Shown one piece after another: positions 1 to 8,701 of a DNA stretch of 64,000 nt. Origin of the DNA: Bradyrhizobium niftali (lineage in GTDB: Bacteria > Pseudomonadota > Alphaproteobacteria > Rhizobiales > Xanthobacteraceae); the NCBI RefSeq assembly GCF_004571025.1, contig NZ_SPQT01000015.1, positions 1 through 64,000 on the forward strand. The letters run 5' to 3'. A program made the position numbers and the translations under genes. The notes under the pieces are model-generated. The model worked only from the letters and a program-made list of their open reading frames with translations. It did not search any database and was not told the DNA's origin. The stretch's first letter is position 1; every line of letters begins with the position of its first letter.

Positions 1-1
1 T

Positions 2-262
2 GCCGATCGGATTTATCGCGGCAAACAGCTCGTCAACGCTCTCTCCAACTGCGGACCATGGACGATCGAGATCGTCGAGCGACCGCTCGGGGTCAAAGGC
101 TTCCAGCTCCTGCCCAGGCGCTGGGTCGTCGAGCGTACCTTTGCATGGTTCGGCAGATGTCGTCGCCTCTCCAAAGACTTCGAAGCCTCTGCCGCCACCG
201 AGCTAGCCTGGTTGCTCGCCGCCCATCTGAGGCTCTTAACTCGCCGCTTGGCCAGACCCTGA
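2..262 (+). pseudogene. IS5-family transposase, C-terminal fragment
   Basis: An open frame enters from the window edge and ends at TGA 260-262. It encodes the last 86 residues of an IS5-type DDE transposase, recognised by RRWVVERTFAWFGRCRRLSK, which carries the catalytic Glu of the DDE triad, followed by the usual Leu/Arg-rich tail. The N-terminal part, with both catalytic Asp residues, lies outside the window, so I cannot tell whether the element is intact. No clear terminal inverted repeat is visible just downstream; a palindromic intergenic repeat begins at about 290 instead. The fragment sits beyond ybgC, where tol genes are often found in other proteobacteria. Confidence 0.75.
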
Positions 263-289
263 AAACGTCTACGCTTTTTGAGTCAGGCT

Positions 290-392
290 CTGAGGAGCGC
301 GCTCTCGCGCGCGTCTCGAAGGATGAAGGCCCGGATGCGGCAGCAGGGCCTGCATGGTTCGAGACGCCGCTTCGCGGCTCCTCACCATGAGG
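290..392. repeat. Palindromic intergenic repeat, family A
   Basis: The left arm carries CTGAGGAGC...GTCTCGAAGGATG and the right arm carries the complementary CATGGTTCGAGACGCC...GGCTCCTCACCATGAGG, so the element can fold into a long hairpin. A second copy in the opposite arm order lies at 19025-19137. It separates the transposase fragment from the NTF2-like gene. Confidence 0.75.
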
Positions 393-413
393 ATTGAGAG
401 TTGCTTGCGCGGC

Positions 414-881
414 TCAGAACGGGTCAGTCCCCAGCCCCGCCACATCCGCCGGGCGCGGCCCCGGCGCGGGCCAATGAAACCGGCGGTCCTTCTCGGCAAT
501 CATGATGTCGTTGATCGACGCCTCGCGCCGCTTCATCAGGCCGTGCTCGTCGAACTCCCACTGCTCGTTGCCGTAGGAGCGATACCATTGGCCGCTTGCA
601 TCGTGCCACTCGTACTGGAAGCGCACGGCGATGCGGTTGCCGTCGAAGGCCCAGAGGTCCTTGATCAGGCGGTAGTCGTGCTCCTTCTCCCATTTGCGGG
701 TGAGGAAGGCGACGATGGCCTCGCGGCCCCGGAAGACTTCCGAGCGATTGCGCCAGCGGCTGTCCTCGGTGTAGGCGAGCGAAACGCGCACCGGATCGCG
801 TGAATTCCAGGCGTCCTCGGCCATGCGGGCCTTTTGCGCGGCGGTCTCTTTCGTGAAGGGCGGAAGCGGCGGGCGCGACAT
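414..881 (-). CDS. Nuclear transport factor 2 family protein (DUF1348-like)
   Basis: A 155-residue soluble protein. The stretch RWRNRSEVFRGREAIVAFL followed by FQYEWHDASGQWYRSYGNEQ is typical of the DUF1348 branch of the NTF2-like/SnoaL cone-shaped fold. Members are small alpha+beta-barrel proteins, mostly of unknown ligand; no enzymatic role can be assigned from sequence. I chose the Met at 881 (MSRPPLPPFTKETA) because the family normally begins close to this point; an upstream Met at 911 adds ten residues unlike the family. It is the last gene of the minus-strand series before the IS5 fragment and is separated from ybgC by about 95 bp. Confidence 0.85.
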   Translation of the reverse strand: MSRPPLPPFTKETAAQKARMAEDAWNSRDPVRVSLAYTEDSRWRNRSEVFRGREAIVAFLTRKWEKEHDYRLIKDLWAFDGNRIAVRFQYEWHDASGQWYRSYGNEQWEFDEHGLMKRREASINDIMIAEKDRRFHWPAPGPRPADVAGLGTDPF

Positions 882-944
882 GATGGCCTCATCGGTTGGT
901 CGGGGCCGCAAATCTATCGCCGCAGCCGGCGGAGTCGAGTGGCC

Positions 945-974
945 ATCACCTATCGGGCGATCACTTATCGGGCG
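945..974. repeat. Two tandem 15-bp units abutting the ybgC stop codon
   Basis: The unit ATCACCTATCGGGCG is followed at once by ATCACTTATCGGGCG, and the next bases ATCACG continue into the end of ybgC, whose stop codon complement is at 976-978. It looks like a local slippage duplication of the gene's 3' edge. Confidence 0.7.
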
Positions 975-975
975 A

Positions 976-1425
976 TCACGAAATCAAATCAGCCTTCATC
1001 AAACTGCGGATCGATTTCGGGATCGGCTGGGCACGGCCGCCGCTGATGAAGGCGACGCGTACCTCGGCCTTGACCAGCACATCCTCGCCGCGCCGGACCT
1101 CCTGTGCGAGCATGATGGAGGCCCCCTTCACCGCGACCGGCCAGGTCACGACGTCGAGCACGTCGTCCATCCGCGCGGGCTTGAGGAAATCGAGGCGCAT
1201 TGAGCGCACCACGAAGGCGAAGCCGGCATCCTCCGTCGCGGGCTGCTCGAACAGCGCCTGCTGCTCGGCGCCCATCAGCCGCAGGTGATTGGTGCGCCCG
1301 CGCTCCATGAAGCGCAGGTAATTGGCGTGATAGACGATGCCGGAGAAATCCGTGTCCTCGTAGTAGACGCGGACCTGCATGTGATGGCGGCCGTCGCGGA
1401 TCTCGCCGTCGAGATGGGCAGTCAC
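976..1425 (-). CDS. ybgC: Tol-Pal system-associated acyl-CoA thioesterase YbgC
   Basis: A 149-residue hot-dog fold thioesterase of the 4-hydroxybenzoyl-CoA type. The signature YYEDTDFSGIVYHANYLRF is present with the catalytic Asp near residue 26, followed by FMERGRTNHLRL. In other bacteria YbgC hydrolyses acyl-CoA and is encoded with the Tol-Pal envelope genes; its exact link to Tol-Pal is unsettled. Here it lies downstream of ruvCAB on the same strand, as in many proteobacteria, but two extra genes sit between ruvB and ybgC. The tolQRAB genes that commonly follow are absent: the next genes are an NTF2-like protein and a transposase remnant. The internal Met at residue 16 is an alternative start. 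Confidence 0.9.
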   Translation of the reverse strand: MTAHLDGEIRDGRHHMQVRVYYEDTDFSGIVYHANYLRFMERGRTNHLRLMGAEQQALFEQPATEDAGFAFVVRSMRLDFLKPARMDDVLDVVTWPVAVKGASIMLAQEVRRGEDVLVKAEVRVAFISGGRAQPIPKSIRSLMKADLIS

Positions 1426-1494
1426 GTCGCGTGCCTCTTCGCTTTTTGCTACCGGCCCGTTTTGCGCAAAAACGGCCGGCCGTGCAAGCGCAGG

Positions 1495-2415
1495 CTACGC
1501 CACCGCCGGCCCCGTCCTCCCCAGCGTCACCTCGACGATCTCCGGCGGCACGCCGACACGGAGCGGCATGATGCTGCAACCGAGGCCGCCGGAGATGATG
1601 ACGTCGCATTTCAGCCTGACATGACCATAGGCGAGCCGGAGGCCGTGCTGCCGGGGAACTGCCGGCGACCAGCCGAGCAGCCGGACCTGGCCGCCATGAG
1701 TGTGGCCGGACAGTTGCAGCGCGACGCGCGCGGGCACGCGCGGGGCGATGTTGGGCTCGTGCGCGAGCAGGATGATCGGCGCGTCGTCCGTGACTTTGGC
1801 GAGCGTCGCGGTGAGATCGTCGGCGCCGACGCGCCCGGTGCGCCGGAAGCGCCGCGCCGGCAGAAAGGCGAGCTGATCGCCGAGGCCGGCGAGCCAGAAC
1901 GGGCGGCCGTCCTTGGTGAGACGCACGGCGTCGTTCTCGTAGACGGGAATACCGGCCGCCTCCAGCGCACGATGCGCCACCGTCGGGCCATACCCGGCCT
2001 GCTGCACGGCCCTGTCCACCCAATAATCGTGATTGCCCATGACGGCATGGACGCCGAGCGGCGCTTTCAGGCCCGCGAGCACCCTGGCCCATTCGTTCGC
2101 GGGAATGATGCGCGTGACCTGGTGAAGTCCGGCGACATAGTCGCCGAGCAGCACGATGAGGTCGGCATTCAACCCATTGGTGCGGTCGACGATGGCCTCG
2201 ATCCGCTCCAGCGACATCCAGGGATCGCAGGCATGGACGTCGGCGATCACGGCGATCTTGAGCGGCAGATCCGCCGGCCATTGCCGCGGGGTCGGATGAT
2301 AGCGGGTGACGCCGAGCCGCAGCACCGGCTCGATACCGACGCCGTAGGCGGCGGTCGAGACACCGAGGGCGGACAGGCCGCCGAAGGAACGGATGAGACG
2401 ACGGCGCGTGATCAT
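1495..2415 (-). CDS. Tat-exported metallophosphoesterase
   Basis: A 306-residue calcineurin-like phosphoesterase. The N terminus MITRRRLIRSFGGLSALG is a twin-arginine-type signal, so export to the periplasm in a folded state is likely. All metal-binding blocks of the superfamily are visible: DVH (Asp59, His61), LLGD (residues 89-92), GNHD (127-130), AHE (His219) and GHTHGG (237-242). The arrangement resembles YaeI/YkuE-type phosphodiesterases, a group with ill-defined substrates that may include lipid phosphodiesters. It lies 70 bp before ybgC and 85 bp after the DUF6869-like gene on the same strand and may be co-transcribed with them. The substrate is inferred only at superfamily level. Confidence 0.88.
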   Translation of the reverse strand: MITRRRLIRSFGGLSALGVSTAAYGVGIEPVLRLGVTRYHPTPRQWPADLPLKIAVIADVHACDPWMSLERIEAIVDRTNGLNADLIVLLGDYVAGLHQVTRIIPANEWARVLAGLKAPLGVHAVMGNHDYWVDRAVQQAGYGPTVAHRALEAAGIPVYENDAVRLTKDGRPFWLAGLGDQLAFLPARRFRRTGRVGADDLTATLAKVTDDAPIILLAHEPNIAPRVPARVALQLSGHTHGGQVRLLGWSPAVPRQHGLRLAYGHVRLKCDVIISGGLGCSIMPLRVGVPPEIVEVTLGRTGPAVA

Positions 2416-2500
2416 GGAAGTCCGCTTCTGCTACGGCATCTTGATGCGGGCCGATTGAAGCGGAATTGGGGTTAGCTCGTGCAGACCGTCTGCACAAAGG

Positions 2501-3364
2501 CTACCATCGGCCCTCGCCGACCAGCGCATCCAGCCGCGCCTTCAATTCGTCGGGCGCACGGTAGTACCAGACACCGCCGAGCAGATCGCGAAAACGTGCG
2601 TCGGCGCGCGCCTCGCGCTCGATGCGGTCGATCGTCCCGACGCTGATCACGTCTTCGAGGGGACCGGCGGCCAGCAGCGACAGCAGCACCGGGTTGGACT
2701 CGATCTTGAGGATCTCCAGGATCAAATCGATCATCCTGTCGGGATCGTCTTCGCGCAGGTCGCGCTCGAAATCCATGATCGCGAACAGATTGTCGTCCTG
2801 GTCGCGCTCGGATCTGGAATATTGCTCGACCCAGGCGCGCGCGAGCTCGGTGACCGACATGTTGGCGCAATCGAGCGGCTCGCGCGGCGTGCGCTGCGCC
2901 AGATGGTCGGCATGCCACGCCTCGCGATCGGCGAGGCCTGCAATACGCGACATCAAGGGATCGTCGGGACCGACATGCACGCCGCCCAGCAGCCAGCGCA
3001 GACGGTCATTGTGCGCGGCTTCCTGCTCGACACGCGCCATCACCTCCGTGCCATGCGCATAGAACAGCGCCAGCAGGAACTTGTCGTTGAGCTGCATCAC
3101 CGTCGGCTTGTCGGTCTCGGTCTTGAGAACATCGAGCACGAGATCGAGCGCGGCTTGCGGCCTGCGATGCGGCAGATGGTCGAAATAGACCTTGATGGCC
3201 CAGATGCTGCCGACCTGGTCGCGACGGCTGACGCGCTGGAGCGCGCACCACATCGACGCCAGCTCACCGAGCGGCATCGAATCCAGCAGCGCCTCGGTCT
3301 CGTCGGGCGTGCGCAGCTGCGGCGCGATGGTCTTGAGCAGCCTCGTGTCGTCCGTCGGCGCCAT
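2501..3364 (-). CDS. DUF6869-like protein with two tandem domains
   Basis: A 287-residue soluble, acidic, helical protein. It contains two related halves. The first, about residues 32-135, has LASMWCALQRVSRRDQVGSI and later LRWLLGGVHVGPDDP. The second, about residues 152-285, has LARAWVEQYSRSERDQDDNL and later FRDLLGGVWYYRAPDE. Each half carries an LDLVLDVLK/IDLILEILK helix and ends with an LLGGV motif. The pattern matches what I know as DUF6869, for which no function is established. No signal peptide or membrane segment is seen. The gene lies between ruvB and the phosphoesterase, all on the minus strand, in a place where ruvB and ybgC are often adjacent. Confidence 0.7.
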   Translation of the reverse strand: MAPTDDTRLLKTIAPQLRTPDETEALLDSMPLGELASMWCALQRVSRRDQVGSIWAIKVYFDHLPHRRPQAALDLVLDVLKTETDKPTVMQLNDKFLLALFYAHGTEVMARVEQEAAHNDRLRWLLGGVHVGPDDPLMSRIAGLADREAWHADHLAQRTPREPLDCANMSVTELARAWVEQYSRSERDQDDNLFAIMDFERDLREDDPDRMIDLILEILKIESNPVLLSLLAAGPLEDVISVGTIDRIEREARADARFRDLLGGVWYYRAPDELKARLDALVGEGRW

Positions 3365-3457
3365 TCCTTCCCACTCCAGTCCGTGTGCGGCAATCCTGCT
3401 CGCCGCGCGTTCGGATTAGTGCCAGGATGGAACCGGTGGGTTCATCGACTGCGGCGA

Positions 3458-4513
3458 TCAGTCGTCGCTTTCGTCGGTGCCGAACAGGCCGAACTGTGCC
3501 GCATCGCGATTGGGCTCGGCGAGGCCAAGATGGCGGAAGGCGTGCGAGGTGAGCAGCCGGCCGCGCGGGGTGCGCTGGAGATAGCCGCACTGGATCAGAT
3601 AGGGCTCGATGATGTCCTCAATCGCATCGCGCGGCTCGGAGAGCGCTGCGGCCATCGTCTCGACACCGACGGGACCGCCGCCATAGTTCATCGCGATGGT
3701 CGTGAGATAGCGACGGTCCATGGCATCCAGGCCCGCGGCGTCGACCTCGAGCGCGCTGAGTGCGTGATCGGCGATCTTGCGATCGATCGTGTCGGCATTC
3801 GCAGCCGAAGCAAAATCGCGCACGCGCCGGAGCAGGCGCCCGGCGATGCGCGGCGTGCCGCGAGCGCGGCGCGCGATCTCGTTGGCGCCATCCGCGCTCA
3901 TGCCGACGTTCAGCACGCGCGCGCCGCGGCTGACGATGCTTTCGAGCTCCTCGATGGTGTAGAAATTGAGTCGGACCGGAATGCCGAAGCGGTCGCGCAA
4001 GGGATTGGTGAGCAGGCCCGCACGCGTCGTGGCGCCGACCAGGGTGAATTTCGACAGCTCGATCTTGACCGAGCGCGCCGCCGGGCCCTCGCCGATGATG
4101 AGGTCGAGCTGAAAATCCTCCATCGCGGGATAGAGCACTTCCTCCACCGCCGGGCTGAGACGATGGATCTCGTCGATGAAGAGCACGTCGCGCTCTTCGA
4201 GGTTGGTCAGCAGGGCGGCGAGATCGCCGGCCTTGGCAATCACGGGGCCCGATGTGGCGCGAAAGCCGACGCCGAGTTCCTTGGCCACGATCTGCGCCAG
4301 CGTGGTCTTGCCGAGGCCGGGGGGCCCGACGAACAGCACGTGATCCAGCGCCTCGCCGCGCTTGCGCGCGGCCTCGATGAAGATCGAGAGATTCTTGCGG
4401 GCCTGCTGCTGGCCGACGAAATCGGACAGCGATTGCGGGCGCAGCGCGGTGTCGCCGACGTCATCGGAGCGGCGCTCCGGTGAGACCATGCGGTTGGCCT
4501 TGGGATCGCTCAC
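3458..4513 (-). CDS. ruvB: Holliday junction branch migration ATPase RuvB
   Basis: A 351-residue AAA+ motor that drives branch migration at Holliday junctions together with RuvA. Walker A GPPGLGKT is at residues 63-70, Walker B DEIH at 114-117, and the sensor/arginine region GATTRAG at about 160-166. The C-terminal winged-helix DNA-binding part contains [14 protein letters not shown] and [16 protein letters not shown]. Length is normal for the family. The start overlaps the ruvA stop by four bases (4510-4513), which indicates translational coupling. In other bacteria the ruv genes are SOS-controlled; no convincing LexA box was confirmed here. Confidence 0.98.
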
Positions 4514-5127
4514 TTCGCGAGTTCCTTCAGACCGAGGCGAATGAGCTGCGCCGTCTCGGCGCCTTCACCGGCGCTGCGCGAGGCCGACGCAATGGCGGCC
4601 GCGGCCTGCGGCTGGCCGTAGCCGAGATTGACCAGCGCGGAGATCGCATCCGCCACCGGCCGCGGCGCGCGCTGGTCGTCGACGGCGCCGGCAAGGTGCA
4701 CGACGGCGGGATCGACATTGGCGAAGGCCGGCGCCTTGTCCTTCAATTCGGTGACGATGCGCTCGGCGACCTTGGGCCCGACGCCCGGCGTGCGCGCCAC
4801 CGCGGCCTTGTCGCGCAGCGCAATCGCATTGGCGAGGTCGGAAGGCGCCAGCGTGCCGAGCACGGCGAGCGCGACCTTGGCGCCGACGCCCTGCACGGTC
4901 TGGAGCAGGCGAAACCATTCGCGTTCCTGGTCGGTACGGAAGCCGAACAGCTTGATCTGGTCCTCGCGGACATAGGTCTCGATCGACAGCACCGCGGCTT
5001 CGCCGGGCGAGGGCAGATGCTGCAGCGTGCGCGTCGAGCAGTGCACCTGGTAGCCGACGCCGCCGACGTCGAGGATGACGAAATCCTCGCCGTAGGAATC
5101 GATCAGGCCCTTCAGTTTGCCAATCAT
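4510..5127 (-). CDS. ruvA: Holliday junction DNA helicase subunit RuvA
   Basis: A 205-residue junction-recognition protein. The N-terminal OB-fold begins [20 protein letters not shown]. Two helix-hairpin-helix motifs follow: [16 protein letters not shown] and [15 protein letters not shown]. The C-terminal domain ([16 protein letters not shown]) is the flexible part that contacts RuvB. It is coupled on both sides by four-base overlaps, with ruvC at 5124-5127 and ruvB at 4510-4513, so ruvC-ruvA-ruvB forms a tight operon. Length matches the family. Confidence 0.98.
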
Positions 5128-5651
5128 ATCCCCACCACCTTCAGCCTGAGCGCCGTGCTCTGGCGGTGATGGGCGTGGGTGATGGCAATGGCGAGCGCGT
5201 CGGCGGCGTCGGCTGACGGCGGCTCGGCTTTCGGCAGCAAGATCTTCAGCATCATCGCGATCTGTTGCTTGTCGGCATGGCCGGCACCGACCACGGTCTT
5301 CTTCACCTGGTTCGGCGCGTATTCGGCGACGCTGATGCCGAACATTGCGGGCGCCAGCATGGCGACGCCGCGGGCCTGGCCGAGCTTCAGGGTGGCAACG
5401 CCGTCCTTGTTGACAAAGGTCTGCTCGACCGCGGCTTCCATCGGCTTGTGATCGGACAGAACGGCCGCGAGCCCTTCATGGATCGCGAGCAGGCGGCTGG
5501 ACAGCGGCAGGTCGTCCGGCGGTTCCACCGAACCGCAGGCGACATAGATCAGGCGGTTGCCCTCGGCCTCGATCACGCCCCAGCCGGTACGGCGCAGGCC
5601 GGGGTCGATACCGATGATGCGAACGGGGCCACGAATCGGGAGCGCAGTCAT
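5124..5651 (-). CDS. ruvC: Crossover junction endodeoxyribonuclease RuvC
   Basis: A 175-residue resolvase that cuts Holliday junctions in the RuvABC complex. The first catalytic Asp lies in [15 protein letters not shown] (Asp16), the Glu in AAVEQTFVN, and the closing acidic/His cluster in [15 protein letters not shown]. The longer open frame to 5750 adds 33 residues with no family resemblance, so I placed the start at [10 protein letters not shown]. It is the first gene of the ruvCAB operon. It is separated from yebC by an unusually long gap of about 230 bp filled by a family B repeat. Confidence 0.96.
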
Positions 5652-5757
5652 GGGCCAGTGATAGCGGCTGGCTGCTTGGAGCGAAACAGAAACAGAACGA
5701 AAGTAACAGGGGAAGTGAGGCCACGGCTGGGCCCACGCTGCCCACGCCATATTCCAT

Positions 5758-5860
5758 CGTCATACCCCGCGAAGGCGGGATATCCAGTACGCCGCGGCTT
5801 CTCCGTATCCCATCACGCCCTCTGGAATACTGGGTCGCCCGGTCAAGCCGGACGACGACA
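5758..5860. repeat. Palindromic intergenic repeat, family B (copy 1)
   Basis: The arms contain CGTCATACCCCGCGAAGGCGGG and, after the conserved central parts ATCCAGTACGCC and GGAATACTGG, a complementary GGTCAAGCCGGACGACGAC-like arm. Five further copies occur in the window. It sits between ruvC and yebC on the minus strand, where it could form a hairpin in any read-through transcript. Confidence 0.75.
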
Positions 5861-5882
5861 GCGGAATTTGAGGCTGGCGACC

Positions 5883-6629
5883 TCAGCCGCCCATCTTCGC
5901 CATCAGCGCGTCCGACACCTCGAAATTGGCGTAGACGTGCTGGACGTCGTCGTGCTCGTTGAGCAGGTCCATCAGCTTGAGCAGCTTCTCGCCGGTCTCA
6001 TCGTCCACGGCGACCGTGTTCTGCGGCTTCCAGATCAGCGCGGCCTTGCGCGGCTCGCCGAACTTGGCTTCCAGCGCCTTGGCGACGTCGCGATAGCCTT
6101 CGGTCGAGGCGTAGATCTCGTGGCCGCCTTCGCCCGAGATCACGTCGTCGGCGCCGGCCTCGATCGCAGCATCCAGCACGGCGTCGTCGGAGGCGACGCT
6201 GCGGTCGTATTCGATGATGCCGGTGCGGTCGAACATGAAGGAGACCGAGCCGGTTTCGCCGAGGTTGCCGCCGGACTTGGTGAAGAAGGAGCGGATGTCG
6301 GAAGCGGCGCGGTTGCGGTTGTCGGTCAACGCCTCGACGATGACGGCGACGCCGCCGGGACCATAGCCCTCGTAGCGGATCTCGTCATAGTTCTCGCCGT
6401 CGCTGCCGAGCGCCTTCTTGATCGCGCGCTCGATATTGTCCTTCGGCATGTTCTCCTGGCGCGCGGCGATCACGGCGGCGCGCAGGCGCGGGTTCATGGC
6501 GGGGTCGGGCGTCCCCAGCTTGGCGGCGACGGTGATTTCCCGCGCCAGCTTGCCGAACAGCTTCGACTTCTGGGCATCCTGCCGCCCCTTGCGGTGCATG
6601 ATGTTCTTGAATTGGGAATGTCCGGCCAT
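5883..6629 (-). CDS. yebC: YebC/PmpR family protein
   Basis: A 248-residue cytoplasmic protein. It begins MAGHSQFKNIMHRKGRQDAQ, the family hallmark, and contains NMPKDNIERAIKKALG and GYGPGGVAVIVEALTDN. Family members were described as DNA-binding transcriptional regulators. Work in other bacteria also connects YebC to translation of proline-rich stretches, so its role here should be left open. The open frame extends upstream to 6695, but those 22 residues are not part of the family. Being next to ruvC is the classic arrangement. Length is as expected. Confidence 0.95.
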   Translation of the reverse strand: MAGHSQFKNIMHRKGRQDAQKSKLFGKLAREITVAAKLGTPDPAMNPRLRAAVIAARQENMPKDNIERAIKKALGSDGENYDEIRYEGYGPGGVAVIVEALTDNRNRAASDIRSFFTKSGGNLGETGSVSFMFDRTGIIEYDRSVASDDAVLDAAIEAGADDVISGEGGHEIYASTEGYRDVAKALEAKFGEPRKAALIWKPQNTVAVDDETGEKLLKLMDLLNEHDDVQHVYANFEVSDALMAKMGG

Positions 6630-6832
6630 GCGTGGTCTCGTAAAGGAATCGTCAGCCAAGGTGAGTGTGAGAAGCGCGGCCTTATAGGCCGCCAACCCAC
6701 CGAAATGAAGAGGCTCTACGACTTTAAGGTAACACAGTAATGCCTCGGGCCTAGATGTCAGGCATCGTTAACCCTGACTTCATTCCGGACTGCGAAAATA
6801 ATGTCCGACCGTCCCCCGACAAGAGAGACCTG

Positions 6833-8581
6833 ATGGCGTTCGGACTATTTCGGAAGCGTCTGCCGGACATGGCTGCGCCTGCGGCCGCCCCGCAGGTTGC
6901 GCAGCCGCCGGCCCATTCCGAGCCCGGCCCGGCCACTGAGGGCGATTCGGCCAGGGAAATCCTGGAACTGCTGGAACTCGAGCTGGGCGCGATGATCCGC
7001 CAGCTCGAGCGCGCCGCCAATTCGGTGGCCGGCGGCGCCGAAGCGACCGCCGTGACCCTTGCGGCCATTCGCGACCGCACCGACGCCCTGACCGGCCGCA
7101 CCAACGCCGCGCAGTCGACCGCATCCACCTTCGCCCATGCCGCCGACAAGTTCACCCAGTCCGCCCAAGGCATTGGGGCGCAGGTTCGCGAGGCCGGCAA
7201 GCTCGCCGACGAGGCCAGTGCCGCGGCGCAGGAAGCCCGCGCCAATGTCGACCGCTTGCGGGAATCCTCCGCCGCCATCGGCAACGTCGTCAATCTGATC
7301 GCCCAGATCGCGCGGCAGACGACGCTGCTCGCGCTCAACTCGACCATCGAGGCCGCGCGCGCCGGCGCTGCGGGCAAGGGTTTTGCGGTCGTCGCCACCG
7401 AGGTCAAGGCACTCGCGGTGCAGACCCAGGGCGCGACGGAAGAGATCACCAAGAAGATCGACGCGCTCCAGCGCGACGCCGCCGGCTCCGCCGATGCCGT
7501 GCACCGCATTTCGCAGGCGATCGAGGCGATCCGCCCGGTGTTCGAGACCGTCAATGGCGCGGTCGCCGAGCAGAACGCCACCACGAGCGAAGTCTCAGGC
7601 AATGCCGCCAGCGCGTCGGAGTTCATCGTCTCGGTCGGCCAGAGCGCAGCCGAGATCGATGCCGCAACCAAGGCGGCCGAGACCCATGGCGAGAACGTCG
7701 CCAGCGCCGGCAAGGCGGTCACCACCTTCGCACAGAAGCTGAAATCGCGCTGCGCAGTGCTGCTGCGCCAGAGCGAGCACGACGACCGCCGCAAGACCGA
7801 GCGCCTGCCCTGCCATCTCAAGTTCGAGAGCGCGCGCGGAGTGATGCCGGTCTACGAGATCGCGATGGACGGCGTGCTGATCGGCGGTGCGGACGCAGGC
7901 CGGCTGGCACCGCAAGCGATGATCGAAGGCAGCCTCGAACAGGTCGGCGCCTGCCGCCTGCGCGTCGTCGAGCAATCCAAGGCGGGAGCCCGCGCGCACT
8001 TCGTCAATCCCAATGCCGAGCTCAGCGAGAAGATCGAAGACCGGCTGTGGGCGATCCACGAAGAGAACACGGAGTTCGTCACCCGCGCCATGGAAGCGGG
8101 CAGCGCGCTGACCGCGATCTTCGAGCAGGCGGTTGCACGCGGCGAGGTCAGGATCGACGACCTGTTCGACACCGACTATGTGGAGATTGCGGGCACCAAT
8201 CCGCAGCAATACCGCACCAGATATCTGGACTGGGCCGACCGCGCGCTGCCGCCGTTCCAGGAAGCGTTTCTCGCCAAGGAACCGCGCATGGCGTTCTGCG
8301 CCATGGTCGACCGCAACGGCTTCCTGCCGGTGCACAACAGGATCTATTCGCATCCGCAGCGGCCGGGCGACGTCGCCTGGAACACGGCCAACAGCCGCAA
8401 CCGGCGCATTTTCAACGATCCGGCGGGGTTGGCGGCCGCGCGCAACCTGCGCTCGTACCTGGTCCAGAGCTATGCGCGCGACATGGGCAACGGGACCACG
8501 GTGATGATGCGCGAGATCGACGTCCCGATCCGCGTGCAGGGCCGGCACTGGGGCGGATTCCGCACCGCTTACAAGCTGTAG
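6833..8581 (+). CDS. Soluble methyl-accepting chemotaxis protein with PilZ and C-terminal sensor-like domain
   Basis: A 582-residue chemoreceptor with no membrane segment or signal peptide, hence cytoplasmic. The signalling hairpin is around residues 40-300, with the conserved tip TLLALNSTIEAARAGAAGKG at about 162-181. A PilZ-like segment follows near 316-400: it has the RKTER box (RxxxR) that binds cyclic-di-GMP, but the second motif reads EIAMDG rather than D/NxSxxG. The last 170 residues form a domain shared with the receptor at 8702-10126, including ending GRHWGGFRTAYKL. I think this is a Cache/PAS-like sensor, from its size and closing motif only. The start at 6833 follows AAGAGAGACC; the frame is open to 6755. 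Confidence 0.88.
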   Translation: MAFGLFRKRLPDMAAPAAAPQVAQPPAHSEPGPATEGDSAREILELLELELGAMIRQLERAANSVAGGAEATAVTLAAIRDRTDALTGRTNAAQSTASTFAHAADKFTQSAQGIGAQVREAGKLADEASAAAQEARANVDRLRESSAAIGNVVNLIAQIARQTTLLALNSTIEAARAGAAGKGFAVVATEVKALAVQTQGATEEITKKIDALQRDAAGSADAVHRISQAIEAIRPVFETVNGAVAEQNATTSEVSGNAASASEFIVSVGQSAAEIDAATKAAETHGENVASAGKAVTTFAQKLKSRCAVLLRQSEHDDRRKTERLPCHLKFESARGVMPVYEIAMDGVLIGGADAGRLAPQAMIEGSLEQVGACRLRVVEQSKAGARAHFVNPNAELSEKIEDRLWAIHEENTEFVTRAMEAGSALTAIFEQAVARGEVRIDDLFDTDYVEIAGTNPQQYRTRYLDWADRALPPFQEAFLAKEPRMAFCAMVDRNGFLPVHNRIYSHPQRPGDVAWNTANSRNRRIFNDPAGLAAARNLRSYLVQSYARDMGNGTTVMMREIDVPIRVQGRHWGGFRTAYKL

Positions 8582-8701
8582 TGCACGCTCTCGTGCACTC
8601 CTGGGCAAGACGCCGGGCGCGAATCATCCTCTAAGGTCGAAGCTGGACTGGGAATGCCGCGGAGGGCCGGCGCACGGCTCTGACTGGAGGACTCTCAAGA
8701 C

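Noticed and set aside
290..392. Family A repeat as an IS5 terminal inverted repeat
   Set aside because: A second copy occurs at 19025 far from any transposase gene, so it is a dispersed intergenic element.
2822..4483. Open frame of 553 codons on the plus strand across ruvB
   Set aside because: Complement of ruvB and the DUF6869-like gene; Arg/Glu/His-rich translation with no domain.
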